Notes: generated from the sequence alone by a model not told the origin. A stretch of 64,000 bases of DNA from CAVOHU01 sp963817885 (GCA_963817885.1 CAWFQE010000002.1:744001-808000), one strand, 5' to 3'; positions 18,508 through 28,411 are shown, counted from the stretch's first letter. Made by a program: numbers and translations.

Positions 18508-21213
18508 TCTGCTCAGCCAGTAACTGATCTTCGCCATCACGACGTTGTCGCCCGGCGCGCTGAACAACCTCGAGGTGTCTGGTCCCAGCGCGAATTGCCC
18601 GGGCCGCGACTCGTCGACCCGCTGCTGCGTCCACACGACATAGAGCGTGGAGCCTGGCCTGAATTCCCACCGGTACACCGCGTTCACGCGCAGCGACTTG
18701 AAATTGAAGTCGGGATTGCCGAACGAGAACGGCGCGGATCCGGCGCCTCCCATCGGGTCGACCGTGTAGGTTGCCGAGGAGGTATCGTACGCGATCGATC
18801 CCACGTCGATGCCGTAGCGTCCGAAGTCGTACGTCCGCGGCCGCGCAAGCTCCTTGAATCCCTGGTAACGTCCAACCGACAGCAGCGGCTGCGCGTAAAG
18901 CTGCAGTGACATCTTCGGGCTGATGATCAGGCTGACACGCGTCACCATCGACACTTCCGTCTGGTCGAGCTCCCCGAAGACGTACCGATTGCCGAAGGTG
19001 CCGGATGCGGTGGGATCGGATACGGTCCGTACGTACTGCGCGGTGACCCCGGACCGGGTCCACGACGGTCCTGTTTCGATCGACAACGCGGGCGCCGGGC
19101 GCAGCTTGATCGAGAACGACAGCCATCCGTCCCACCCGCGATCGGTCGGAGGAGAGTACGACGTGTCCATCCCGAACGAGATCGCCTTTCGCGAGTCGGA
19201 CCAGACTCCGCCCCAGACGTTCCTGAAGCCGGGGTTTCGAGTCAACGGCCCTCCGCGTGTCAGGCGGTCGCTCATCGTGGATGGGCCCGCGTGAACCCCG
19301 CCGGAGGCATTCCAGTAGTTCCTGAACGTCAGGTTCCCGCTCAGGTAATAGCCGCTCCCCATAGGGTTCCCGGCGAAGTTCCACACCCACCAGATCCCGC
19401 CCGTGAGCGACCGGCTTCGACTTAGGCCGTCCGGCGTCGGTTTGCGCCAGGTGAATGCCGCGTGACCGCCAAATCGATCCGTGGTGGTCAAGTATCCGGC
19501 ATCGTTGGTTTCGTAGCCCGGGCTGACGGCCCAGAACGAGACGTTGGGCTTGAAATTGCCCGCGTTCTTGTTGACGTCGACCTGCAGGTTCCATCCCGAC
19601 AACGATCGGGCGTTCTCGTCGTAGGTGAGATGCGTCGCGTCGGGCCGCTGAAAGTACCGCGAGGACGCACGCTCCAGCCTCGTCATGGCGGCCGATGTTC
19701 CGGCCACGTAGCTGGACGACAAGGCGGCCGAGGCGACCCAGTCGTTTCCTTTGTTCAAGAAGAGGTGACCGTCGCCGCCGACGACGTAGGCCTTACTCGG
19801 CAACAGGTTCGCCAGCGCAGGATCCTGGAGATCGCGATTCACCGACGTCGCGATGAAGCCGAACCCGCCCCGGTCGCCGACATTGCGATACGCCCGCGCC
19901 ACGAAGTAGTTCGTGAGGGGCTCGACTTCGGTCCGGTTCTGGACGCCGAGGGTCGACACGCGAGCCGACTCGCGGCTTGTCACCGCGTCGAGCGCGGCCA
20001 GGCTCCAGCCGGACGATGTCTTGCCGGTCAGCTTGGCCGCCCCGAGAATGGTGGTGGAGGTCGGCGTGTCGACGAAGTCGCCGCTGGCGCTGCCTTGCGG
20101 CGCGCGGCCAATCCGCCGGGAGTAGAACAGCGACGGATTCGACCTGTTGAACCCGAAGTGCGAACTGGGCCCGTTGCCGCCGAATCCCGAGAGGATGTCC
20201 GACCCTTCGATGAAGAACGGCCGCTTCTCGTTGTAGAAGGTCTCGAACGCGCTCAGGTTCACCACCGCCGGATCGACTTCCACCTGGCCGAAGTCCGGGT
20301 TCACCGTGGCATCGAGCGTCAGACTGCTCGACACACCCCACTTCGCATCGAGACCTGCGCCGCCAATCAGGCGGCTGCCGTCGTTGAACGGATCGCCTGC
20401 GGGCACGGTGGCGCTGAACTCATTTCGGAGTGTCGCGTACGGCAACAGGTCCAGGTGCTGCCGGCTGCGTATGCCGTCCAGGCCCGTCAGGTGACCCGAC
20501 CGCGAGATGACGGCGCTCTCTTTCTTCGGGATCGGGACCCACCAGTCCTCTTCATTCCGGCGCTGGATGTAGCGAACGAGCTGGAAGCCCCACGTCTGCC
20601 GGTCGGCGGCCGGGAATCGAAGCTGCGAAAACGGGATGCGGACTTCCGCCGTCCATCCCTGCTCATCGACAGCGACGGCGGCCTCCCACACGGCGTCCCA
20701 TGAACTGTCGCTGAAGGAGTCGTTGTACATCGTGCCGTCCTGGAGCGCTCCGGCGGCCGACACGGTGAAGGTGGCGCCTGTCAGATGATCGTGACGGGGA
20801 TCGAGTCCGATGATGATGTAGTCGGCAACGCCCGAGGCATCGTCATCCCGGCGAGTCAGCCTCCGTGCGATGCGCGCCGGGTCGCGATCGAACATCCTGG
20901 CGCCCACGTATATGGCCGCCTCGTCGTAAAGGACCCGGACTTCGGTCAGTTGGGTCGCAGGCTGACCTTCGTCGGGATCGCGCTGGGTCAGTCCGGTGCC
21001 GGCCGGGGCCGATTTCCAGGCATCTTCGTCGAGATGGCCGTCCAGGACGATCGGCGTGCTGATGCGCACGGCCGCGAGGCTGGGAACCTGAAGTGCGGCG
21101 GGGACCTGAGGCTGAGCCGCGGCTTGCGGTGGAGGCTGAGCGCCGAGGTAGCCGGAAGAGGCGAGCAGCATGATCGCCGCAAGAGCGGCGCGAACGACAA
21201 CGGAAGGTTTCAT
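18505..21213 (-). CDS. DUF5916 outer-membrane protein with N-terminal CBM9-like domain
   Basis: This 902-residue exported protein has a signal peptide (AALAAIMLLASSGYLGAQ). A CBM9-type beta-sandwich follows at about residues 45-240 (TPIVLDGHLDEDAWKSAPAGTGLTQRDP, EVRVLYDEAAIYVGARMFD, GWTAEVRIPFSQLRF, WGFQLVRYIQRRNEEDWWVP). The DUF5916 barrel region starts near LDATVNPDFGQVEVDPAVVNLSAFETFYNEKRPFFIEG. The C-terminus (VMAKISYWLSR) ends in alternating strand pattern. The family is frequent in Acidobacteriota and Bacteroidota and is thought to be an outer-membrane channel or carbohydrate-related protein, without an established substrate. No frame breaks were seen. It is transcribed toward the LysE gene. 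Confidence 0.85.
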   Translation of the reverse strand: MKPSVVVRAALAAIMLLASSGYLGAQPPPQAAAQPQVPAALQVPSLAAVRISTPIVLDGHLDEDAWKSAPAGTGLTQRDPDEGQPATQLTEVRVLYDEAAIYVGARMFDRDPARIARRLTRRDDDASGVADYIIIGLDPRHDHLTGATFTVSAAGALQDGTMYNDSFSDSSWDAVWEAAVAVDEQGWTAEVRIPFSQLRFPAADRQTWGFQLVRYIQRRNEEDWWVPIPKKESAVISRSGHLTGLDGIRSRQHLDLLPYATLRNEFSATVPAGDPFNDGSRLIGGAGLDAKWGVSSSLTLDATVNPDFGQVEVDPAVVNLSAFETFYNEKRPFFIEGSDILSGFGGNGPSSHFGFNRSNPSLFYSRRIGRAPQGSASGDFVDTPTSTTILGAAKLTGKTSSGWSLAALDAVTSRESARVSTLGVQNRTEVEPLTNYFVARAYRNVGDRGGFGFIATSVNRDLQDPALANLLPSKAYVVGGDGHLFLNKGNDWVASAALSSSYVAGTSAAMTRLERASSRYFQRPDATHLTYDENARSLSGWNLQVDVNKNAGNFKPNVSFWAVSPGYETNDAGYLTTTDRFGGHAAFTWRKPTPDGLSRSRSLTGGIWWVWNFAGNPMGSGYYLSGNLTFRNYWNASGGVHAGPSTMSDRLTRGGPLTRNPGFRNVWGGVWSDSRKAISFGMDTSYSPPTDRGWDGWLSFSIKLRPAPALSIETGPSWTRSGVTAQYVRTVSDPTASGTFGNRYVFGELDQTEVSMVTRVSLIISPKMSLQLYAQPLLSVGRYQGFKELARPRTYDFGRYGIDVGSIAYDTSSATYTVDPMGGAGSAPFSFGNPDFNFKSLRVNAVYRWEFRPGSTLYVVWTQQRVDESRPGQFALGPDTSRLFSAPGDNVVMAKISYWLSR

Positions 21214-21361
21214 GAGCGTGTCAGTGCAGCGGCATCGATGGGCCGAAGGATGACTACGTCACGGCCTGGCGCGCGGCACGGGCCAAGCCGGGGAGCAAGG
21301 GGATCATGTCATGAGACGAGAATTCGGCCTCGCGGTTCCCTGGACTCCTGCGCGGCCGCCG

Positions 21362-21423
21362 GCCTCGAGCCTCAGGCCTCAGGCCTTAAGCTTCAAGCCC
21401 TAAGCCTCAAGCCCCAAGCCTGG
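21362..21423. repeat. AAGCC/AGGCC-rich degenerate tandem repeat
   Basis: Short imperfect units (CTCAGGC, CTTAAGC, TTCAAGC, CCTAAGC and similar) repeat just before the minus-strand M24 peptidase stop. The composition and position resemble the heptamer array at 18.4 kb. Confidence 0.65.
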
Positions 21424-21427
21424 AAGT

Positions 21428-22708
21428 TCACGCAAACGGCTGCTCGATCGAAGGAGCCGGTTGCGAGAACCACCGAGGGCCCTGCTCGGTGATGTAGATG
21501 TCATCCTCGAGACGAATCCCGAACTGCCCGGGGATGACGATCATCGGTTCGTTCGAGAAGCACATGCCCGGTGCGATGGGGGTCTTGTTGCCGCGCACGA
21601 AATTCGTCCATTCGTGCCCGTCGAGGCCGATGCCGTGGCCCGTGCGGTGCGGCAATCCAGGCAGACGGTAGTCGGGGCCGAGCCCCGCGTCGATGAGGAT
21701 CTTGCGCGCGGCCGCGTCGACCGATTCGCAGGTTGCTCCCGGCCTGGCCGCGGCAAACGCCGCCGCCTGCGCGCGCTTCTCGAGTTCCCAGATCTCGCGC
21801 TGCTTCGCGGATGGCGCTCCGAACACCACCGATCGCGTGATGTCGGACTGGTAGCCGTCGACGGTGCAGCCGCCGTCGCCCAGGACGACGTCGCCCGGCC
21901 TCAGGTTGCGCGGCTTGATGCTGCCGTGCGGGAGCGCGGTCGATTCGCCGAAGCTGCCGCCGATGCTGCCGTTCGCGCCGAGGGCCCGATGCGCCGCGGC
22001 GGAGTTTGCCGAGAACTCCGCGGTGGTCATGCCTTCGTGGAGCGTGGCGAGCGTCGCCTTGTAGGCCGCCACGGTGATGTCGTTCGCCCGCTGCATCAGG
22101 GCGATCTCGGCGGCGGACTTGATGACCCGGCAGCCGATGGTGACCGGGTCGGCGCTGACGTATTCGAGAGCAGGAGCGGCCTTCCTGATCCCGTCGAACA
22201 GGAAGAAGCGTACGCGCTCCTCGATCCCGATCCGCCCGGTGGCGACCCCCCGGTCCTTGAAGATCTGCGCGACTTTACGGGCCGGGTCTTCGTCCTCTTC
22301 CCACGTGCGCACGTCGTTGCCGAACCTGATCAACTCCCGCGCCCGGTCCTCTTCGAACTTCGGGCACACGTACGCGAGGTCGCCCCGCGCCGGGATCACC
22401 GCGCCGAACATCCGCTCGCTCTGGCCCCAGCGGACTCCGGTGAAGTAGAACAGGCTCGTGCCCGACTCGAGAAACATGCCGGCCATGCCCTGCTCCGACA
22501 TCAGGCGCTGTGCCTTCTGGATGCGGCCCCGGCGTTCGTCATCGGAAATCGGCACGATGCCGGCCGTCATCGGCTTGAGGTTGCGAATCGGCTCGGGGAC
22601 TTGCGATTGATCCTCCGGCGCGCAGGCGTCCGCGCCGCGCTCTGCCACGAATCCCGCCCCGGCGGCCGCAGCCGTCACCTCGAGGAATCGCCGTCTGTCG
22701 ATGGCCAT
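21428..22708 (-). CDS. M24-family metallopeptidase (Xaa-Pro aminopeptidase/dipeptidase-like), Tat-exported
   Basis: The 426-residue exported enzyme starts at 22708 with a twin-arginine signal (MAIDRRRFLEVTAAAAGAGFV). The creatinase N-terminal domain (FLESGTSLFYFTGVRWGQSERMFGAVIP) is followed by the pita-bread domain. Metal ligands are visible in VVLGDGGCTVDGYQSDITRS (two Asp), HRTGHGIGLDGHE (His), FSNEPMI (Glu) and GIRLEDD (Glu), so it should bind two metal ions and cleave peptides with proline in the second position. The exported location fits the many other exported peptidases in this window. It forms a single minus-strand unit, and its promoter region adjoins that of the oxidoreductase operon. 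Confidence 0.87.
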   Translation of the reverse strand: MAIDRRRFLEVTAAAAGAGFVAERGADACAPEDQSQVPEPIRNLKPMTAGIVPISDDERRGRIQKAQRLMSEQGMAGMFLESGTSLFYFTGVRWGQSERMFGAVIPARGDLAYVCPKFEEDRARELIRFGNDVRTWEEDEDPARKVAQIFKDRGVATGRIGIEERVRFFLFDGIRKAAPALEYVSADPVTIGCRVIKSAAEIALMQRANDITVAAYKATLATLHEGMTTAEFSANSAAAHRALGANGSIGGSFGESTALPHGSIKPRNLRPGDVVLGDGGCTVDGYQSDITRSVVFGAPSAKQREIWELEKRAQAAAFAAARPGATCESVDAAARKILIDAGLGPDYRLPGLPHRTGHGIGLDGHEWTNFVRGNKTPIAPGMCFSNEPMIVIPGQFGIRLEDDIYITEQGPRWFSQPAPSIEQPFA

Positions 22709-22850
22709 TGTCTGTCTCCAGATGCCCAGAATCTCGCTCACCCCGGAAGCGTGAGGATGATCGCCGGCGAGGATCGCCCGCATGAACCCGCGAATGATAC
22801 CCGATCGAGCCACCGGCCCTGGCGTTCATCTCGTGCGGCCGCAGGAAGCC

Positions 22851-22920
22851 GGGACATTCCGGCGCGTTGACAGGGACATTTCGGCGCGCGCTGGCCAACC
22901 TCAACCGCGGCAGGTATGAT
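22851..22920 (+). promoter_or_regulatory. Direct repeat and candidate promoter before the AOR operon
   Basis: GGGACATTCCGGCGCG (22851-22866) recurs with one mismatch at 22873-22888, a 22-bp (two helical turns) spacing that suits a regulator site. TATGAT at 22915-22920 is a possible -10 element for the downstream operon. No good -35 lies at 17 bp; TTGACA at 22867 is too far upstream. Confidence 0.4.
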
Positions 22921-22951
22921 ACGCGCTTCACCCCTGACCAGAGGACCCGGG

Positions 22952-23236
22952 ATGCCCAGGATCAAGGTGTCGGTCGAGCGTGTCGGCGGCTGCTGCAACC
23001 TTCCCATGCTGATCGGGGATGCCTTCTTCCTCGAAGGGTCCAGGTTGTCGGTGCCTGACGGGGCGTTTGTCTGCATGTGGGCGCTTCAGAGCATGATGCC
23101 GGTGTTTCCCACGCTCGGCGTGAAGGAGCACCTGCCGCAGAGCCACTGGGTGCACGCCGTGCGCCATTTCGCCTGTCCCGATCCGAAGGGCCAGGTCGTC
23201 TTCCGGGTGGAGAGGCTCGCCGATGATCCGGATTGA
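22952..23236 (+). CDS. TIGR04076 family small protein
   Basis: This 94-residue cytoplasmic protein opens with PRIKVSVERVGGCCNLPMLIGDAFFLEGSRLSVPDG and continues FVCMWALQSMMPVFPTLG. This matches the TIGR04076 pattern of an early cysteine, G-D-F-L-EG and a CxWAL-S-LPV core. Family members often accompany tungsten or molybdenum oxidoreductases. The ATG at 22952 follows GAGG; an upstream in-frame start is less well placed. Its end overlaps the ferredoxin gene start by 14 bp, indicating one operon with the ferredoxin and aldehyde oxidoreductase. Its biochemical role is unknown. Confidence 0.75.
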   Translation: MPRIKVSVERVGGCCNLPMLIGDAFFLEGSRLSVPDGAFVCMWALQSMMPVFPTLGVKEHLPQSHWVHAVRHFACPDPKGQVVFRVERLADDPD

Positions 23237-23741
23237 CGTGAGCAGGTGCACGGGCTGCCATTGCTGCGAGGCAGCCTGCGCGTTCCACCATACGGGCAGC
23301 GCCGGACGACTCCTCGCCCGCATCCGCGTGATCAACCTCTACGAAATCGGTGTGGACGCACCGGTGGTGTGCCAGCAGTGCACGGAGCGCTACTGCCTGG
23401 CATGCCCGGAAAAGGCGCTCACGCTCGGTCCGCTCGGCCAGGTCGTCGTGTCGCCCACGCTGTGCGACGAGTGCGGCGCCTGCGCGCGGGCGTGCCCGAT
23501 CGGAGCGATCGAAAAGGTGGGCGGCATCACGTTCGTCTGCGACCTCTGCGGAGGCCGGCCGCGGTGCGTCGAGGCCTGCACGCAGGACGCCATCGCGTTC
23601 GTGCCCGACTCAGGCGGCACGGTCAGCCTCGCCTCGTTCAAGGAAGGCAGCGAACGGCTGGCGCCGAGCCGCAAGCGCGCCCTCTTCGTGAAGACGCTCG
23701 GCCTGACGGCGCGGGCCGGCTGGGCGGTGACCCGTGCCTGA
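23223..23741 (+). CDS. 4Fe-4S ferredoxin-type electron-transfer subunit
   Basis: This 172-residue protein is rich in iron-sulfur motifs. The N-terminal CTGCHCCEAAC is followed by CQQCTERYCLACP, CDECGACARACP and CDLCGGRPRCVEAC, enough cysteines for about four [4Fe-4S] clusters in the HycB/DmsB-like arrangement. It overlaps the upstream TIGR04076 gene by 14 bp and the downstream oxidoreductase by 8 bp (GTGCCTGA). It is almost certainly the electron acceptor of that enzyme. No signal peptide is present, so it is cytoplasmic. The partner beyond it is not encoded nearby. Confidence 0.88.
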   Translation: MIRIDVSRCTGCHCCEAACAFHHTGSAGRLLARIRVINLYEIGVDAPVVCQQCTERYCLACPEKALTLGPLGQVVVSPTLCDECGACARACPIGAIEKVGGITFVCDLCGGRPRCVEACTQDAIAFVPDSGGTVSLASFKEGSERLAPSRKRALFVKTLGLTARAGWAVTRA

Positions 23742-25531
23742 CCGCATCGACGGGTACGGCGGGCGGATCCTGCGCGTGGACCTCACGTCGCGGCGCTTCG
23801 AGATCCGGCCCCTGACCGCGCGGTGGATTCGGGACGTGGTCGGCGGCCGCGCCGCCAACACGAAACGCCTCGCGGAGGATCTCGATCCCGCCTCCGACCC
23901 GATGGGCCCGGACAACGTCCTCATCTTCGGCGTCGGCCCGCTCACCGGCACGCTGCTGCCGGCTTCGGCGTACTACACGGTCACGGCGCGCTCTCCCCTG
24001 ACCGGGATCCTCGGCGACTCCGCCGCCGGCGGCCACTTCGGGCCGGAGCTCCGGCTCACCGGCTTCGACCAGATCATCATCACCGGCTGCGCAGACGAGC
24101 TGATGTACCTCCTCGTCACCGACGATGGGGTGCGTTTCGTGCCCTGCCCGGATCTTGCCGGCCGCAACGTCGTCGAAACCACGGCGGCCATTCGGGACAC
24201 GCACGACGACTGGGACATCCAGGTGGCCGCGATCGGCATCGCCGGCGAGAACCGCGTGCGATTCGCGGCGCTCGTGTCGAGCGGCAACCGGGTGAACGGC
24301 CGCGCCGGGATGGGCGCCGTCATGGGGTCGAAGAACCTGAAGGCGATCGCGGTCCGAGGCGGCCGCCCCATTCGCCTCCGCGACCCGCTGCGCTTCCTCG
24401 AGGAGGTGCGGAAAGTCCACCGTGCCATCCTCGACCACCCGGAGTACGAAAAGCGCCGCGCCTTGGGCACCACCATGCTGATGCAGGACCTCAACCGCAT
24501 CGGCATCCTGCCCACGCGCCACTTCCAGCAGGGGCTCTGCTCGTATGTGGACGAGGTGTCGGGCGAGATCGCTGGCGTCGACCTACAAGGTCAAGAACAA
24601 GAGCTGCTACAACTGCCACGTCCACTGCTCGCGCTACTACGTCTGCGAGAGGATCGAGGCCGAGGGACCGGAGTTCGAGACGCTGTGCGGGTTCACCTCG
24701 CGCATCGGCAACAGCAGCCTGCCGTTTGCCCTCGAGATGAACCGGACGCTCAACCAGTACGGGATGGACTCGCTCGCCGTCTGCGAGATCGTCGGCTGGC
24801 TGATGGAGTGCCAGGAGAAAGGCCTGATCACGCCGGAGGATGTGGACGGCATGCGGGTGTCGTGGGGCGACTGCGACACCGTCCGGCGGCTGGTGGAGCT
24901 CATCGCCCACCGGCGCGGGATCGGCGACGCCCTGGCGGAAGGCGCCACGCGCTTCTCGAAGCGCTTCTCGGAAGCCGCGCAGAAGCTGGTGATGCAGGTC
25001 AAGGGCCTCGACATCATCTGCGGCGATCCGCGCGGGATCAAGGCCTACGGCCTGACCTACGCCGTCGCGTCACGCGGCGCCGATCACCTGCGGGCGGAAC
25101 CGTACTTCGAGCTGACCGAGCGCTGGGAGGTGGCAAAGCAGCGGTTCGGCACCGAGAAGGCGGCCGATCGCCTGTCGGAAGAGGGCAAGGCCCAGCTGGT
25201 CACCTACTCGGAGAAGATCTCCCTGCTCACCGACTCGCTGACGATGTGCAAGAACGTCGGGTTGTGCATGGACGTGATCAACCTCGAGAGCGCCTCCGCG
25301 CTGCTCGTCGCGGCGACCGGCGTGAAGTACACGCCCGAGCGGCTCGAAGCGCACTTCGGCGAGGCCGTGCAGCGCGACTTCCGCCTGAACCGCAAGTTCG
25401 GGGTGACGAAGGCGCAGGACACGCTCCCCGACCGGTTCCTCCACGAACCGCTGACCGAAGGACCGACCCGCGGATCGGTGGTCGATCTGCCCAGGATGCT
25501 CGGCGAGTACTACCGGCTGCACGAAGGGTGA
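23734..25531 (+). CDS. Aldehyde:ferredoxin oxidoreductase-family tungsten enzyme
   Basis: This cytoplasmic tungstopterin enzyme, classically oxidising aldehydes to carboxylic acids with ferredoxin, starts at a GTG overlapping the ferredoxin stop. The N-terminal domain has YGGRILRVDLTSRRFEIRPL, the pterin-binding LIFGVGPLTGTLLPASAYYTVTARSPLTGILGDSAAGGHFGPELR and SSGNRVNGRAGMGAVMGSKNLKAIAVRG. The second part has CYNCHVHC for the [4Fe-4S] cluster, EGPEFETLCGFTSRIGN and MCKNVGLC. One +1 break at about 24,575 separates two halves that join naturally (EI-A-STYKVKNKSCYNC), giving about 599 residues. Substrate is undetermined: aldehyde, benzoyl-CoA-type and other AOR branches exist. Confidence 0.88.
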
Positions 25532-25615
25532 CCCGTGGTTGAATGGTCTCGTGGGGCCCGGGGGGTCAGACCCCGGGTTCGTCTCGCCGGGTCGGGCGGC
25601 TTCCTCAGGGACACC

Positions 25616-28411
25616 TCAGATTGGCTGACGGGCTGCTCGTATGGACGCGATGAGATCCTGGGACGGGCCGCCCTTGGTCAGGTACGCCATGGCGCCCGCA
25701 TCGCGCAGCGCCGTTGCGACCTCGTTGTTCGCGTGCATGGACAGCCCGATCACCTTGATGTTCGGGTTCGCGGCCAGGATTTGCCTCGTCGCTTCCACGC
25801 CGTCCATCTCCTCGCCGAGGTTGATATCCATGATGATGGCGTCGGGCTGGAGCTCGGCGGCCAGTCTGATGGCGGCGGGGCCGTCTGCCGCCTGGCCCAC
25901 GACTTCGATGTCCGGTTCGAACCGCATCAGGCCGGCCAGCCCCTCGCGCATGATCTTGTGATCGTCCACGACGAGGACGCGGCACATGGCGGTCTTCTCG
26001 CGCACCACGAATGTTCCGGGCTCGCCGTCATGGTGCGCGTCGCGCAGCGGCGCCTCCGCGAGAGGCTGAGCCTCGCCGGCGGGTAGCGTCAAAGTGATGC
26101 AGGTTCCCTTTCCCGGTGCGGCCGCGATCTCCATCTGTCCGCCGACATGGGCCAGCCGCTGCTGGATGCTGAACAGACCGAAGCTGCCATCGTTGGGCGG
26201 GAGATTTCCGAGCACGCCGGGGTCGAATCCCTTCCCTTCATCGCGAACGATGAGTCTGATGAGGCCGTCGTCAGTCCGCAGGAGCGTGACGTCGGCCTGG
26301 GACACCCCGGAGTGTTTGACGGCGTTGAGCAACAATTCCCGCGCGCATTCGAAGAGCAGCAGCCGCAAGTCCTCTGTGGGCGGCTCGGCCGTGTTCTCCG
26401 AGCGAAGGACCACGTCGAACTGGTTCTTCTCCAGGCTCCGGGACGCCAGCCAGTTCAGGCCGCCGATGAGCCCGGCCTGATGGAGCACGGGAGGGCTGAG
26501 TTCGACCGTCAGGGATCGAGATGCTGACAAGGCTTCCTTGAGTATGCTGTCCACCCCCTGCACCGTGGCTTGAAATCGCTCCGGCCTGCTATCGCGCTGC
26601 AGCCACTCCAACTGGATCCGCGCCGCGACCAGGAGCTGTTGGATGTGGTCGTGGAGGATGGTCGCCAGGCGCTTGCGCTCACGCTGCTCCACCTGGGTCA
26701 ATTCCGCCGCCAGCGCGCGCAACCGGACCGCCTGCTTCTGCGTTTCCTCCGTCCGCTCGGTCACGCGCCGCTCGAGCGTCTCGTTCATCTGACGCAGCGC
26801 CTCCTCGGCCCGCTTGCGCTCGGTGATGTCGCGCGAAATGCCGATGATGCCGGTGATATTGCCTTGCGCATCGCGCCGCGGGGCCTTGGTGGACAGGAAC
26901 GTGCGGCGGCCTGCGGGAGTGTCCGCCATTTCCTCGAACATCTCGGCCTTCCCATTCTCCAGGATGCGCCGGTCGTTCTCCAAAATGGCGCGGCCGATCG
27001 CCGGATCGGCATACAACTCCAGGTCCGTCTTGCCCAGCGCCTGCTCGGCCGTCTTTCCCACGAGGCGCAGGACCTCCGGGTTGGCCAGGATCCACCGGCT
27101 CTCGCGATCTTTCACGTAGATGGCATCCGGCGAGTTGTCGGTCACGGCACGGCGCAATGCTTCGCTCTCGCGCAATGCCGCCTCGGCCTTCTTGCGCTCG
27201 GTGATATCCAGCACCGTCCCGATCATGCGCACGGCCCTGCCGTTCGCGTCCCGCGCCACCTCGCTGCGGGCGTGGACCCAGCGGGTCTCGCCACTCATCG
27301 AAACGATCCGGTACTCCAGGTCGTACGGCCGCCGCCCCGACAGGGCGTCGTCGATAGCCTGGCGGACGAGTGACCGGTGCTCCGGGTGAACGCGTTCCAC
27401 GAACAATGTGTAGTCTGGAGCGACTTGCCCCGGCGCCAGACCGAACAGGCGGAAGGTCTGATCCGACCAGGTCAACTCACCGGACGGGACGTTCCACTCC
27501 CAGCTTCCCACCCCGGCGATCCGCTCGGCCTGGCCGAGCAGGTCGCTGCTCCGCCGCAACGCCGCCTCGAGCGGGACTCCCCACACGTGAGTCTCCCGAA
27601 CGGAGGCGATGGCCGCGACCAACATGTACGCGCCGCTGAGGAGCTGCGCGGCCCGTCCGGCCCACCCGATCAGGCTGCCTCGGGCCGGCTGGATCATCAC
27701 CCCGAGCAGTCCGACGGCGATCAGCCCAAGAGCTTGCGTGTACCAGTACGTGAAGGGCGAACGGGAGCCCCGGCCGACCCGCCGCAGCAGGAGCGCGGTC
27801 ACCAGGAACATGGCGATCGACGAACCGAGCACGCCCTGCCGCAGCGGCGTTCCACCCTGCCCCGGGATGAAGAACGTCGGCAACCACCCCGCCAGTCCGG
27901 CCAGCGTGACCAGCACCACCACGCCCACGGCCGCCGTGTATCCCGCGGCAACCCACAATTCCGCGCCCGGTGCCGCACGGCGGGTCGTGAGCAGCAGCAG
28001 TGCGCCCGACACGTGGCAGATCGCCGCCAGCAGGACGCACGTATTGTGGATGACGACGGGCGGGGCGCCGGCCAGACCGGCCGCCGAACTCGCCACGCCG
28101 GCCAGGCCCCAGATGACGATTCCGCAACCGATCAGCAGCGTGCCCGGTGCGCCGCGGGCGACGAACGTCCGTCCGATCAGGTAGGCGATGAAGAGAGACA
28201 CCACCACCGAGAAGACCAGATTCAGGGCGAACGCCAGTTGCAGCGACTCGTGCGGGGCTCTCACATCTGCCGCCCAAAGCGCCGCGATGACCACCAGGAA
28301 GGCGGGGATGGGCAGCGAGGCCAGGCGCGCCCAGCGCCCCCTGCCCAGCGGCCCCGACCCGGTCTGACCAACAGACCCGGATAGCGCCGTCCCTGGCTTG
28401 TCAGTGCTCAT
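25616..28411 (-). CDS. Hybrid sensor histidine kinase: membrane sensor, two PAS domains, HisKA_3 kinase, C-terminal receiver
   Basis: This 931-residue membrane kinase has eight hydrophobic helices at about residues 30-290, an integral MASE-like input. PAS1 follows (AGVGSWEWNVPSGELTWSDQ... to LDITERK), then PAS2 (SPDAIYVKDRESRWILANPEVLR... to RDITERK). After a coiled coil, a HisKA_3 box RERKRLATILHDHIQQ holds the phospho-accepting histidine. The HATPase shows ARELLLNAVKHSG and VRDEGKGFDPG. A NarL-type receiver begins at CRVLVVDDHKIMREGL with phospho-acceptor Asp in IIMDINL and ends at ASIRAARQPI without a DNA-binding helix-turn-helix. HisKA_3 kinases normally pair with separate NarL/FixJ regulators, so the fused receiver may act in a relay or be the stub of a regulator. 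Kinase and receiver are continuous in frame. Confidence 0.87.
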   Translation of the reverse strand: MSTDKPGTALSGSVGQTGSGPLGRGRWARLASLPIPAFLVVIAALWAADVRAPHESLQLAFALNLVFSVVVSLFIAYLIGRTFVARGAPGTLLIGCGIVIWGLAGVASSAAGLAGAPPVVIHNTCVLLAAICHVSGALLLLTTRRAAPGAELWVAAGYTAAVGVVVLVTLAGLAGWLPTFFIPGQGGTPLRQGVLGSSIAMFLVTALLLRRVGRGSRSPFTYWYTQALGLIAVGLLGVMIQPARGSLIGWAGRAAQLLSGAYMLVAAIASVRETHVWGVPLEAALRRSSDLLGQAERIAGVGSWEWNVPSGELTWSDQTFRLFGLAPGQVAPDYTLFVERVHPEHRSLVRQAIDDALSGRRPYDLEYRIVSMSGETRWVHARSEVARDANGRAVRMIGTVLDITERKKAEAALRESEALRRAVTDNSPDAIYVKDRESRWILANPEVLRLVGKTAEQALGKTDLELYADPAIGRAILENDRRILENGKAEMFEEMADTPAGRRTFLSTKAPRRDAQGNITGIIGISRDITERKRAEEALRQMNETLERRVTERTEETQKQAVRLRALAAELTQVEQRERKRLATILHDHIQQLLVAARIQLEWLQRDSRPERFQATVQGVDSILKEALSASRSLTVELSPPVLHQAGLIGGLNWLASRSLEKNQFDVVLRSENTAEPPTEDLRLLLFECARELLLNAVKHSGVSQADVTLLRTDDGLIRLIVRDEGKGFDPGVLGNLPPNDGSFGLFSIQQRLAHVGGQMEIAAAPGKGTCITLTLPAGEAQPLAEAPLRDAHHDGEPGTFVVREKTAMCRVLVVDDHKIMREGLAGLMRFEPDIEVVGQAADGPAAIRLAAELQPDAIIMDINLGEEMDGVEATRQILAANPNIKVIGLSMHANNEVATALRDAGAMAYLTKGGPSQDLIASIRAARQPI

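Noticed and set aside
25616..26000. Receiver domain as an independent response-regulator gene
   Set aside because: It is in one uninterrupted frame with the kinase, with no stop codon between them; an internal start remains possible and is noted as a finding.
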